Assembly: GCA_040004415.1 (NCBI GenBank)
Contig: JBDUAY010000340.1
Coordinates: 1 to 6,501 of the forward strand
Source: JACMLD01 sp040004415
GTDB taxonomy: Bacteria > Bacteroidota > Bacteroidia > Chitinophagales > Chitinophagaceae
Direction of reading: 5' to 3'
Length of the DNA stretch: 6,501 nt
Shown here: positions 1-6,501 of the stretch, in pieces
How positions within the stretch are numbered: position 1 is the stretch's first letter
Layout: each line of letters starts with the position of its first letter
Position numbers and translations under genes: made by a program
Notes under the pieces: generated by a model
Told to the model about the DNA's origin: nothing
Databases searched by the model: none
Seen by the model: the letters and a program-made list of their open reading frames with translations, nothing else

Positions 1-1
1 A

Positions 2-229
2 GGGGACACTTACTTGCTTGAATTAAATGCCACCGTGAACTGCATTGTCAAGATTAATTCCTTTAATTATGGAGAGATAAAAGCAGGTGGCAAGATGAAG
101 GTCTGGCTTTCTTCCGGGAACTACCAGATAAAAGTAACCAGTACAGCAGATAACAAAGAAATTTATTCAAAAAACATAGACGTTAGTGCCGGTCAACTCG
201 GCAGTGTTGGACATTTACAAATTAAGTAG
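2..229 (+). CDS. C-terminal fragment of a protein ending in a PEGA-like beta domain
   Basis: The reading frame is open from the left edge of the window to a TAG stop at 227-229, so this is the last roughly 75 residues of a longer protein; the TTG at 14 is not a convincing start. The visible part alternates short beta-strand-like stretches (TVNCIVKINSF, GEIKAGGKMKVWLSSGNYQIKV, then a KNIDV strand) with the pattern 'small structure - G.I.AG...V.L..G.Y.I.V', which resembles PEGA-type beta-sandwich repeats. In Bacteroidota such tails are often found at the C-terminus of surface, sensor or regulatory proteins, where they are thought to mediate binding. No catalytic residues are visible, and the function of the whole protein cannot be told from this end. 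A gap of 420 bases follows, so it is probably a separate transcription unit from the downstream operon. Confidence 0.7.
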   Translation, partial: GDTYLLELNATVNCIVKINSFNYGEIKAGGKMKVWLSSGNYQIKVTSTADNKEIYSKNIDVSAGQLGSVGHLQIK

Positions 230-437
230 CCGGGCATTCAAAACACCTAAACCGCTACCCGATAAAACCAATACTACATGTTCTTTGCTGCAAGGAGCGG
301 CAAACCATCGGTTGCGGGGTCTTCACAAAAAGTAACGGGAATATTTTGAAACAGGAAATAAAATTTGCATTATACACCCTTTGAAACGTTGCGGCAGTGT
401 TGCGCTGCGCATGGATGTTTGCTGGGTAGATCGTTTC

Positions 438-475
438 ATAGCCCGCTATTGTTTTGTTCCTTTTGTCCGGGCTAT
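438..475. repeat. Inverted repeat / stem-loop, 8-bp perfect arms
   Basis: ATAGCCCG at 438-445 is the exact reverse complement of CGGGCTAT at 468-475, separated by a 22-base pyrimidine-rich loop (446-467). There is no T-run directly after it, so it is not a typical intrinsic terminator. It may be a structural element of a dispersed intergenic repeat or an RNA hairpin in the leader of the downstream operon. The pairing is seen directly; any role is a guess. Confidence 0.4.
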
Positions 476-478
476 TTA

Positions 479-506
479 TTGCAAAATTTATCAGAATTAT
501 TATAAA
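479..506 (+). promoter_or_regulatory. Weak candidate promoter for the four-gene operon
   Basis: TTGCAA (479-484), a 16-base spacer and TATAAA (501-506) resemble a sigma70 -35/-10 pair, about 145 bases upstream of the first operon gene. Bacteroidota primary promoters usually use a TTTG / TAnnTTTG pattern instead, and this site does not fit it, although a TTTG follows at 511-514. AT-rich DNA produces such matches by chance, so this is only a place to look. Confidence 0.15.
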
Positions 507-649
507 CTCTTTGTACATTTAACAGCTTTAAAGTATTTTTCTGTAAATGAGCAATGCAAATTCCCTACCCCTCTCTTATTTAAGAAAATAATACAAACAA
601 CACTGTTACTCTCCTGAAAGCTTTCTTTATATCCCCGAAAATAAATTGA

Positions 650-2002
650 ATGTGTATGATCAATCAACAACCGCTCATTACATTGTCGGCAATAAGAGAG
701 GACAAGCTGGATATGCTAAAAACAAGGTTGGAAACAATAAGAGTGAACTTACTCAACAGCCAAATGGCAGAAGCGCCCACTGAGTTTGGTAAGGTGGGCA
801 CCCTGCATTATGGCAGATGGATAATTCTCAGCAGGGACTCGTTCCGTGATGAGCCCGCAGTTCCTGTAGGTATCCGGCTGGTGCTGAGTACCAATTATGA
901 TGCTATAGGAAACGATCATTTGGATTACCACCTGACTGAACTGGTAACCAAACTCACCACCTATATTGATGACGTGTATGAATGTTGCGTAGGTTACCCG
1001 GAGCAGGGTGAGCGCACCGAAGAAAGCAGGAAAAATTTTCTTAAAAAAGGTATTATCAGGACATCTGCTTTTTATAACGGTGCACCTGGCAGGTCGGTAG
1101 AACAGATACACCAGGAAGATGCATTGCACCAGCACATCTGGAAGTTTCTTACCAGTAACAAATGGAATGAACAGACGCCTGCTGTGGAAATTCACCGGGC
1201 TATCAGGCAGGAAATTGACGCAAGACCTGAATTTGCCTGGACCAAAGAGAAAGCAGGTGTTCAGGGAATAAAATGGCTACCGCTTATCGCTTACGGAGCG
1301 TTGTTTCTTATTTTGCTGCCATTGATCATTGTCTGGCTTATTTACCTTTTCATTTTTCATGAACTGTGGGATAAAAAAGTTACGCTGGCACAGAGCGGAC
1401 TGGACGATACCAGAATAAATGAATTGAAAAAAGTAGAAGATGTTTTTCCACAAAACCAGTTTACGCAGGTGGCGGTGCTAAAACCGGGTTTTGCACGCCA
1501 CCTCAACTTCAGGATATGGATGATGCGCACCGAGGTACTGGCCAGTCTTGTATTTGTAAAAGGAAAGCTGCTTAATATACCCACCATACATTTTGCCCGC
1601 TGGGTGTTGATTGATAAGAATAATCATGTGTTATTCTTCAGCAATTTTGATGGCAACTGGGAGCAGTACCTGGGCGATTTTATAGATCAGTCGGGCTGGG
1701 GATTAACTTCCATCTTCAGCAATACGATAAAGTTTCCGAGAACAAATTTCATGGGGGTGCTGGGTATTATTCCCGGCATGCCGCTAACGTTTCCGGGAAC
1801 CAAATTTGTTTTAACCGGCGGCGCCTATGATGAAGAACACTTTTTGGCGTGGAGCCGCAGCACGCAATTGCCTACCCAGGTATGGTATTGTCCGTACCGC
1901 CACCTCTCCATAAAAAATATAAACAACAATACAAATATCCGTAACGGGTTGCGGGAGAATTTAAATGAAGAACAGGCAAAAATATTTTTAAAAAGATTTT
2001 AA
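650..2002 (+). CDS. Unrecognised 450-residue membrane-anchored protein with an internal duplication
   Basis: I do not recognise a named family. The protein has no N-terminal signal peptide. One long hydrophobic stretch at about residues 209-236 (from WLPLIAYGALF to the FIFHE border) could be one long or two short tightly packed membrane segments. On either side lie two similar soluble modules. The first has HYGRWIIL (about 53-60) followed by LVLSTNYDA (about 77-85); the second has HFARWVLI (about 314-321) followed by LFFSNFDGNWEQYLGDFID (about 328-346). The shared pattern H-[YF]-x-R-W-[IV]-[IL]-[LI] ... S-x-[YF]-D suggests tandem alpha/beta domains. No known catalytic motif is seen. It is the first gene of the apparent operon, 13 bases before the DyP peroxidase gene, so it may anchor or assist the peroxidase or P450 at the membrane. 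The start is the ATG at 650; an ATG at 656 (two codons later) is equally possible, since neither has a clear Shine-Dalgarno sequence. Confidence 0.85.
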   Translation: MCMINQQPLITLSAIREDKLDMLKTRLETIRVNLLNSQMAEAPTEFGKVGTLHYGRWIILSRDSFRDEPAVPVGIRLVLSTNYDAIGNDHLDYHLTELVTKLTTYIDDVYECCVGYPEQGERTEESRKNFLKKGIIRTSAFYNGAPGRSVEQIHQEDALHQHIWKFLTSNKWNEQTPAVEIHRAIRQEIDARPEFAWTKEKAGVQGIKWLPLIAYGALFLILLPLIIVWLIYLFIFHELWDKKVTLAQSGLDDTRINELKKVEDVFPQNQFTQVAVLKPGFARHLNFRIWMMRTEVLASLVFVKGKLLNIPTIHFARWVLIDKNNHVLFFSNFDGNWEQYLGDFIDQSGWGLTSIFSNTIKFPRTNFMGVLGIIPGMPLTFPGTKFVLTGGAYDEEHFLAWSRSTQLPTQVWYCPYRHLSIKNINNNTNIRNGLRENLNEEQAKIFLKRF

Positions 2003-2015
2003 ATTTATTATTACC

Positions 2016-3446
2016 ATGACCGAACTGGAACTTTCAGAAATACAAGCCTTCCTGCTAAACGAATACAAAGAGATGGGCTGTTCAAAATATTACCTGATGC
2101 AGGTGAAGGATGCTGCGGCAACAAAAATTTTCCTGGCCACTGTTGCACATGGCATCACCCATGCAAGCGCAACCATTACCAGGACGTGTCTTAATATTGG
2201 TTTTACCAGCAATGGTTTAAAACAATTGGGCTACCATGAAACCAATATGCATTCTTTTTCCCGTGAATTCAGGGAGGGTATGGTAACGGAACACCGCCAG
2301 CGGTTGCTGGGCGATTTTGACAGCAGCGATCCTTCAAAATGGCAATGGGGCGGGCCTGCTAATGAAAGGATTGATCTGATGATGATGGTGTTTGGAAAAG
2401 ATGAAGCCACTGCCGGAGATTTTTACCAGGAGCTTAAAGAAAAATTTGAACCGGCCTTATCTGTTGTTCATGTTTTAGATGGTAAACCCCTGCCAAACAA
2501 CAGGGAGCACTTTGGATTCCGGGACGGCTTATCCCAGCCTGTAATAAAAGGCAGCGGTTTTAAACCATCCGGCAATAATAATGATATTGACCCCGGCGAA
2601 TTCGTGCTGGGCTATAAAAATGAATACAATGTTTACCCCGATACAGCTTTACTTAAAGTTGCCCAGGGTAAGCCTGAATTACTGGAAGATAATGCGGAAG
2701 GCCTGGCCGATGAGCAAACCAACATAAAGTATAAAGATGTAGGACAAAACGGAACGTATTTCGTTTTACGGCAACTGCAGCAGGATGTGAATGGCTTTTG
2801 GGGATTTTTAAAAAACCAAACTGCTGCTGGTGCGGATGAAAAAACACGCAATGAAGAAGCCACCATGCTTGCAGCAAAAATGATGGGACGCTGGCCGGGT
2901 GGCGCTCCATTGGTAAAATATGATAAAGACCCGGGTATTGACGTAGTAGACGACAATTTCAATTATTTGAAAGAAGATGCGTCCGGAGATAAATGTCCGT
3001 TTGGTGCGCATATACGCCGCGTGAATCCACGGGATGTTTTTGAAGAGTCCCCACAAAAAGTTTCCCTGAATCTCACCAGGCGCCACCGCATTATGCGAAG
3101 GGTTCGTTCTTATGGCGAAGATTTTATTGGCTCGGCAGCAAACCATCAACCCAATGGAGAAGTTGGTTTATTGTTTGGATGCTTTAATGCCAATATTTCC
3201 AAGCAGTTTGAGTTTATTCAATACACCTGGGCCAATTCGCCGAAATTCAAAAGGCTTTATGCCGATCCTGATCCATTTATTGGCGTACGGGAAGACCCTG
3301 AAAAAAAACTCCAGCAGATATTTACCATACCACAGTCAACAACAAACCGTGTAATTACTGACATGCAAAGTTTTGTTACGGTAAAAGGCGGGGGCTATTT
3401 CTTTTTTCCATCCATTACAGTAATAAAATTCCTGGCAACTATTTAA
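2016..3446 (+). CDS. DyP-type haem peroxidase
   Basis: Dye-decolourising-type peroxidase: a haem b enzyme with a tandem ferredoxin-like (dimeric alpha/beta barrel) fold that uses hydrogen peroxide to oxidise a range of substrates. The family hallmark GxxDG is present as GFRDG at residues 167-171, with D170 the likely distal catalytic aspartate. CPFGAHIRR places the proximal haem ligand at H332, followed by the usual NPRD (337-340). The distal arginine is probably R361 in RIMRRVRSYG (358-367); the common RRGxxYG form has Val instead of Gly at 363. The end (FVTVKGGGYFFFPS) also matches the usual DyP C-terminus. At 476 residues it is of the longer DyP type. There is no Tat or Sec signal, so it should act in the cytoplasm and is not an encapsulin cargo or EfeB-like exported enzyme by this evidence. 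It starts 13 bases after the preceding gene. The true substrate is unknown. Confidence 0.95.
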   Translation: MTELELSEIQAFLLNEYKEMGCSKYYLMQVKDAAATKIFLATVAHGITHASATITRTCLNIGFTSNGLKQLGYHETNMHSFSREFREGMVTEHRQRLLGDFDSSDPSKWQWGGPANERIDLMMMVFGKDEATAGDFYQELKEKFEPALSVVHVLDGKPLPNNREHFGFRDGLSQPVIKGSGFKPSGNNNDIDPGEFVLGYKNEYNVYPDTALLKVAQGKPELLEDNAEGLADEQTNIKYKDVGQNGTYFVLRQLQQDVNGFWGFLKNQTAAGADEKTRNEEATMLAAKMMGRWPGGAPLVKYDKDPGIDVVDDNFNYLKEDASGDKCPFGAHIRRVNPRDVFEESPQKVSLNLTRRHRIMRRVRSYGEDFIGSAANHQPNGEVGLLFGCFNANISKQFEFIQYTWANSPKFKRLYADPDPFIGVREDPEKKLQQIFTIPQSTTNRVITDMQSFVTVKGGGYFFFPSITVIKFLATI

Positions 3447-3496
3447 TGCCGGGTTTAAACACAGTAAAGAACTCTTTCTAACAAAATCTATTGCTA

Positions 3497-5611
3497 ATGC
3501 CAACTATCAATAATCTACCGGATGATGCAGGTTTCAAAACGGATTTCTGTTATTCAAAGCCTGTACCTACGCTCGTTGGCAGCAGTACCGGCGCTCCTTC
3601 AGAAATTGCACGATGGGTACTCGACCGCAATCATATACTGTACGCAAATGAAACGCATGCGCCATGGAAGATACATTCCCTGGCAGAAAAACTGACCGGT
3701 AAAAAAAGCAAGATAAATTACCCGTTACTCAAAATGACCGATGCGTTTATTTACGGGGCTGAAAGCATTGTTATGTTCTGGGAAAAAAGATGTTTACCAC
3801 AGGACCGGTTATTACCTGAAGATGATGAACAACTGGATAAAATGCTTGACCTCTATTACCTGTTCACAGATGATTTTTTTGCAGGGATGGTAGAAAAGTA
3901 TTTTTATAATATGCTGCTTACCTCAAAAAAGGTGGCTGGTAAGGTATTAAAACGAGCTGTTCCTCCGGGTGAAAAAGAATTCTTTTCCCTGGGCTTTTCC
4001 GGGATCAAAAAAAAGCTTACCCGTACGTATGAGCTGCAGGAAAATAATACAGATGAATGTATTGCTGAAATAAGGAAGGTCTTTAACAAAGTAAATCAAT
4101 TACTGGCCGATGGTAGAAAATATCTTACCGGCGATGCATTTACATTAGCCGATCTGGCTTTTGCAGCTGTCGCGGCGCCTATGATACTCCCGGAAGAATA
4201 CGGCGGTGAACTGCCGCGCATTAACGAAGTACCGGATACCTACCGTACACATATAACAGAACTGAGGGCCACGCCGGCCGGGCAATTTGTTTTTATGCTA
4301 TACCAGGCCAACAGGCCATCCATGTTGCCGCAATCTGAAATTCCTTCAGCGCCTGGTTTTATGAAAAAGGGAATCGACAGACTACTTATTAAACTCAAAA
4401 AAAAGCAGTACAAAACATTCTATTTTCTGCAGAAAAATTTTCCTGTTTTAAAAATACCATTTGTAAAAATATTGCTGGTTAACCGGAACAGTCTGTTGAT
4501 GGACCTGATGCAGCGTGACAATGACTTTACAGTGGAAGAAATCAACTCCAAAAAAATGTCGGATCAAAAAGGAGCTTTCTACCTGGGCATGGACAGGAAC
4601 AATCCACAGTTTAACCGGGAAAGGGATTTTGTGATGAAAGCTACCAAAAGAGATGACATGATCATGATTCAAAATTTTGTCCGCTCCTCTTCTGAAGAAA
4701 TAACCAGGAACGCAAGCCGGTATGGCAAGATTGATGTTGCCAATAGTTTATGCAAGGTGGTTTTAGTACGCCTGCTGGATTATTATTTTGGTGTGCCTTC
4801 AGAAAATGAAAGGGATATGAAACGCTGGATGCGTGCCATTTTTTATGATCTTTTCCTGAATTTTTTTAGCAAAAAAGAATTTTTTGAAGCTGCACTCCAG
4901 GCGTCTGAGGAAAGAAAAGAACTGCTGCTGAAAATCATTGCAAAAAGAAAACAAGAAATGAAGGATGGCAAAACATTGGATGATAATTTATTGAACCGTC
5001 TTATTATCCTGTCGCATGAGAACGGCTATGAATGGGTGGATGATGATGTGTTGCAAAGAAACATTGGAGGTCTGCTGACCGGCATTTTTGAAACAACGAA
5101 TAAAGCAGCTGTATTGATTCTTGATGAATTGCTGAACAGGCCTGATGCTATGCAACATGCGATTGAAGTGTCACAGCAATATGATGTAAAGAAAATGTAT
5201 GGCATCGTAAATGAGGCATTGCGGTTTAACCCCGCCCAGCCGGGCGTGATTCGTTATTGCAAAACAGAACAATCCTTAACAGGCGGTGGACAAAAAAACT
5301 ACAGGATACCGGCAAAAAGAAAAGTGTTTGCACTTACTTCCGGTGCTATGTTTGATCCGGAGGCATTTCCCGATCCCAGGACATTCATTCCAAACCGCAA
5401 TGCCGTTTACATGAATTATGGCTACGCGTTGCACGAATGCTATGGTAAATATATAAATGCGGTAACCTTATCCGAATTTACGATGGCCGTTCTCCGGCTA
5501 AAAAATGTGCGGAGAGAAAAAGGCATTACCGGAAATGGAACGGGTATCGTCCAGCAATCGTTCCCTAATAATTTTGTGCTTTGTTTTGATATACCGGAGA
5601 CAGCCTGGTAA
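3497..5611 (+). CDS. Fusion protein: N-terminal GST-like domain and C-terminal cytochrome P450
   Basis: A 704-residue two-part protein. Residues about 20-270 look like a glutathione S-transferase: a thioredoxin-like N-terminal half with TLVGSSTGAPSEIARWVLD (25-43), the cis-proline motif YPLL (P76), and the E89-S90 pair that normally binds the gamma-glutamyl part of glutathione; then a helical half with the TLAD N-capping box (T216, D219). Residues about 285-704 are a cytochrome P450: I-helix GIFETT with the acid-alcohol pair E532-T533, the ExxR motif E573-R576 (EALR), a PERF-like FDPEAFPDP...FIPNR stretch, and the haem loop YGYALHECYG with the thiolate ligand C648. The usual Phe and Gly of the loop are Tyr641 and Ala644. 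The P450 needs electrons, or peroxide; no redox partner is encoded in this window. I chose the ATG at 3497 over the in-frame TTG two codons upstream (3491). The gap to the peroxidase gene is 50 bases. Substrate unknown. Confidence 0.92.
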   Translation: MPTINNLPDDAGFKTDFCYSKPVPTLVGSSTGAPSEIARWVLDRNHILYANETHAPWKIHSLAEKLTGKKSKINYPLLKMTDAFIYGAESIVMFWEKRCLPQDRLLPEDDEQLDKMLDLYYLFTDDFFAGMVEKYFYNMLLTSKKVAGKVLKRAVPPGEKEFFSLGFSGIKKKLTRTYELQENNTDECIAEIRKVFNKVNQLLADGRKYLTGDAFTLADLAFAAVAAPMILPEEYGGELPRINEVPDTYRTHITELRATPAGQFVFMLYQANRPSMLPQSEIPSAPGFMKKGIDRLLIKLKKKQYKTFYFLQKNFPVLKIPFVKILLVNRNSLLMDLMQRDNDFTVEEINSKKMSDQKGAFYLGMDRNNPQFNRERDFVMKATKRDDMIMIQNFVRSSSEEITRNASRYGKIDVANSLCKVVLVRLLDYYFGVPSENERDMKRWMRAIFYDLFLNFFSKKEFFEAALQASEERKELLLKIIAKRKQEMKDGKTLDDNLLNRLIILSHENGYEWVDDDVLQRNIGGLLTGIFETTNKAAVLILDELLNRPDAMQHAIEVSQQYDVKKMYGIVNEALRFNPAQPGVIRYCKTEQSLTGGGQKNYRIPAKRKVFALTSGAMFDPEAFPDPRTFIPNRNAVYMNYGYALHECYGKYINAVTLSEFTMAVLRLKNVRREKGITGNGTGIVQQSFPNNFVLCFDIPETAW

Positions 5612-5617
5612 AATTTA

Positions 5618-5640
5618 TTATTTCGGGTTACCCGATATTA
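5618..5640 (+). terminator. Small hairpin between the P450 gene and the ABA4-like gene
   Basis: TCGGG (5623-5627) pairs with CCCGA (5631-5635) around a 3-base loop, with a few more interrupted A-T pairs outside, followed by TATTATTT. It lies 11 bases after the GST-P450 stop. The stem is short and the trailing sequence is not a solid T-run, so at most it would be a weak or partial terminator, or a stabiliser of the upstream mRNA end. Confidence 0.25.
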
Positions 5641-5662
5641 TTTAAAAACTAAACTGAAATGT

Positions 5663-6103
5663 ATGACGCCTTCCATGTTTTTTACACTTATCAATATTGT
5701 TTCGGCCGCAGGCTGGATATTAATTATTATCATCAGCCGGTTCTGGAAAGGAGCTGATACATTCCTGGTATGTATTGTTGTTGCATTACTGGCGGCTGCT
5801 TATTCCTGGTTCAATTTTGCGCATATTAATGAAGCTGGCGGTCCCGGCGGTTTTTCAACTTTTGAAGGTGTAACTAAAATATTCTCCAATCCGTGGTTAA
5901 TTGATGCTGCCTGGGCGCATATTGTAGGTATCGACCTGATCATCGGCATGTTAATAAAAAACAATGCAGCAAAACATGGTATGCCGTATGGTTTGGTAGT
6001 GATCATCTTACTGGTTACGATTGTATTTACGCCGCTGGGTTTGTTGTTATACTTGCTGGCCAGGTGGATAAAAACAAAACAATATTTTGAAAGCATCTGC
6101 TGA
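5663..6103 (+). CDS. ABA4-like (DUF4281) four-helix membrane protein
   Basis: A 146-residue integral membrane protein with four predicted helices at about residues 6-28, 33-52, 78-98 and 107-135. Between helices 2 and 3 is a Gly-rich loop (EAGGPGGFSTFEG, 57-69), and helix 3 begins FSNPWLIDAAWAHIVGIDL (74-92) with the W84-x-H86-xxxx-D91 pattern; helix 4 contains FTPLGLLLYLLARW. These match the ABA4-like family named after the plant plastid protein needed for neoxanthin formation; bacterial members are of unknown function. The gene follows the GST-P450 gene by 51 bases on the same strand and is probably co-transcribed, though a small hairpin lies in the gap. The ATG at 5663 places helix 1 right at the N-terminus; an ATG at 5675 would also keep it. 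A link to carotenoid or terpenoid oxidation is an inference from the plant relative. Confidence 0.8.
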   Translation: MTPSMFFTLINIVSAAGWILIIIISRFWKGADTFLVCIVVALLAAAYSWFNFAHINEAGGPGGFSTFEGVTKIFSNPWLIDAAWAHIVGIDLIIGMLIKNNAAKHGMPYGLVVIILLVTIVFTPLGLLLYLLARWIKTKQYFESIC

Positions 6104-6501
6104 TCGTTGAATGGTTACTGCCAAATAAAAACGGTCGGAGATCTGGTCATGAATACTCGTTTAGACAGATTGACTAGCCCATGTGACTCTGGCATTCTAC
6201 ATACTTACGTGCAACTGTCATCCTTTATTATTTCTTGTCATTATTGGATGTTTGTTTCCGTATTTTTTTTTATTCATGAACCCATCGTTGTCTGCCTGAA
6301 CTTATACCAAACCATTTTGTACTTTATAATATCGCGATAATCTTCCCTCGTTATCAGATAAGTATTTGGTATTCGTCTATGTCAATATTTGCAATTTACT
6401 ATTACATCACTATCATTAATGGGTGGTAAAACCTGGTGGCAATAAAGTAACCCTTCGGCCAAGTGCATATAGTTTACGCGGATAATGATAAATAATTTTG
6501 T
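6104..6501. other. 398-base region at the right edge with no convincing gene
   Basis: A forward open frame (6107-6340) starts only with TTG, is rich in Cys, Ser, Phe and Ile, and shows no domain pattern, so I do not call it. A T9 run lies at 6263-6271 but has no good stem in front of it (the best is a 5-bp CATCC/GGATG pair, 6219-6223 with 6246-6250, with a 22-base loop). A perfect 10-bp palindrome sits at 6330-6339. From 6416 to the right edge, the reverse strand has an open frame of 27 codons (containing YALGRRVTLLPPG) ending at a TAA; it could be the tail of a convergent gene, but another reverse frame is open there too, so this is uncertain. Confidence 0.5.
6325..6339. promoter_or_regulatory. 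TATAAT box overlapping a perfect 10-bp palindrome
   Basis: TATAAT at 6325-6330 is followed directly by the palindrome TATCGCGATA (6330-6339), sharing one base. A palindrome touching a -10-like box is a typical layout for a repressor operator. No good -35 box is present at the expected distance (TTATAC at 6302-6307 is poor) and no downstream gene on the + strand is seen within the window, so the role is open. Confidence 0.2.

Larger units (their letters stand above)
230..649. other. 420-base intergenic region with a GC-richer island and a stem-loop
   Basis: I see no convincing gene here. Open frames exist on both strands (381-617 forward, 255-518 reverse), but their translations are rich in Cys, Tyr, Phe and Ile with no domain pattern, and they overlap each other. 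The part from about 285 to 475 is richer in G and C than the AT-rich stretch 476-649 before the next gene. An 8-bp perfect inverted repeat lies at 438-475. The operon promoter must lie in this gap if the four downstream genes are transcribed from their own start. I found no clean Bacteroidota-type TAnnTTTG box; the best sigma70-like pair is TTGCAA (479-484) and TATAAA (501-506) with 16 bases between them, which is weak evidence. Confidence 0.6.

Noticed and set aside
345..367. TTTG ... TAnnnTTTG resembling a Bacteroidota promoter
   Set aside because: The spacing between the two boxes is only 10 bases and the second box has three instead of two bases between TA and TTTG.
381..617. Forward 78-codon open frame in the first gap
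   Set aside because: No domain pattern, unusual Cys/Tyr/Phe-rich composition, and an overlapping reverse open frame (255-518); better explained as non-coding.
2001..2012. 12-base sequence AAATTTATTATT repeated at 5611-5622, both just after a stop codon
   Set aside because: It is low-complexity A/T sequence that can recur by chance in an AT-rich genome; no further similarity surrounds the two copies.
6219..6271. Possible intrinsic terminator before the T9 run
   Set aside because: The best stem has only 5 bp with a 22-base loop and ends 12 bases before the T-run; it does not fit a Rho-independent terminator.
6107..6340. Forward 77-codon open frame after the ABA4-like gene
   Set aside because: It starts with TTG, has low-complexity hydrophobic content and no recognisable motif; codon use is unlike the genes beside it.
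6416..6501. Reverse-strand open frame reaching the right edge
   Set aside because: Only 27 codons are visible and a second reverse frame is open over the same bases, so a real convergent gene cannot be told from chance.

Overview
The window looks like chromosomal DNA of a Bacteroidota bacterium, most likely from the Chitinophagaceae/Sphingobacteriia side. The evidence is the AT-rich gaps, A/T-rich translation start regions without clear Shine-Dalgarno sequences, the PEGA-like protein tail at the left edge, and the general style of the proteins. This placement is an inference; no rRNA or marker gene is present.

Layout: (1) positions 2-229 hold the C-terminal end of a gene that starts outside the window. 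(2) Positions 230-649 are a 420-base gap with no convincing gene; it contains a GC-richer island and an 8-bp stem-loop. (3) Positions 650-6103 hold four tightly spaced genes, all on the + strand (gaps of 13, 50 and 51 bases), which look like one operon. In order they encode an unrecognised 450-residue membrane-anchored protein with an apparent internal duplication, a DyP-type haem peroxidase, a fused glutathione-S-transferase-like/cytochrome P450 protein, and a small four-helix membrane protein of the ABA4-like (DUF4281) family. (4) Positions 6104-6501 show no convincing gene; they hold a perfect 10-bp palindrome beside a TATAAT box and a T9 run.

The operon is the interesting part. Two different haem oxidative enzymes (a peroxidase and a P450) are encoded between two membrane proteins, and the P450 carries a GST-like domain on the same chain. 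No ferredoxin or reductase for the P450 is encoded here. A reasonable hypothesis is a membrane-associated pathway that oxidises a hydrophobic substrate (lipid, terpenoid or carotenoid-like), with the GST-like part binding substrate or glutathione and the DyP enzyme using or making peroxide. The substrate cannot be read from the sequence.
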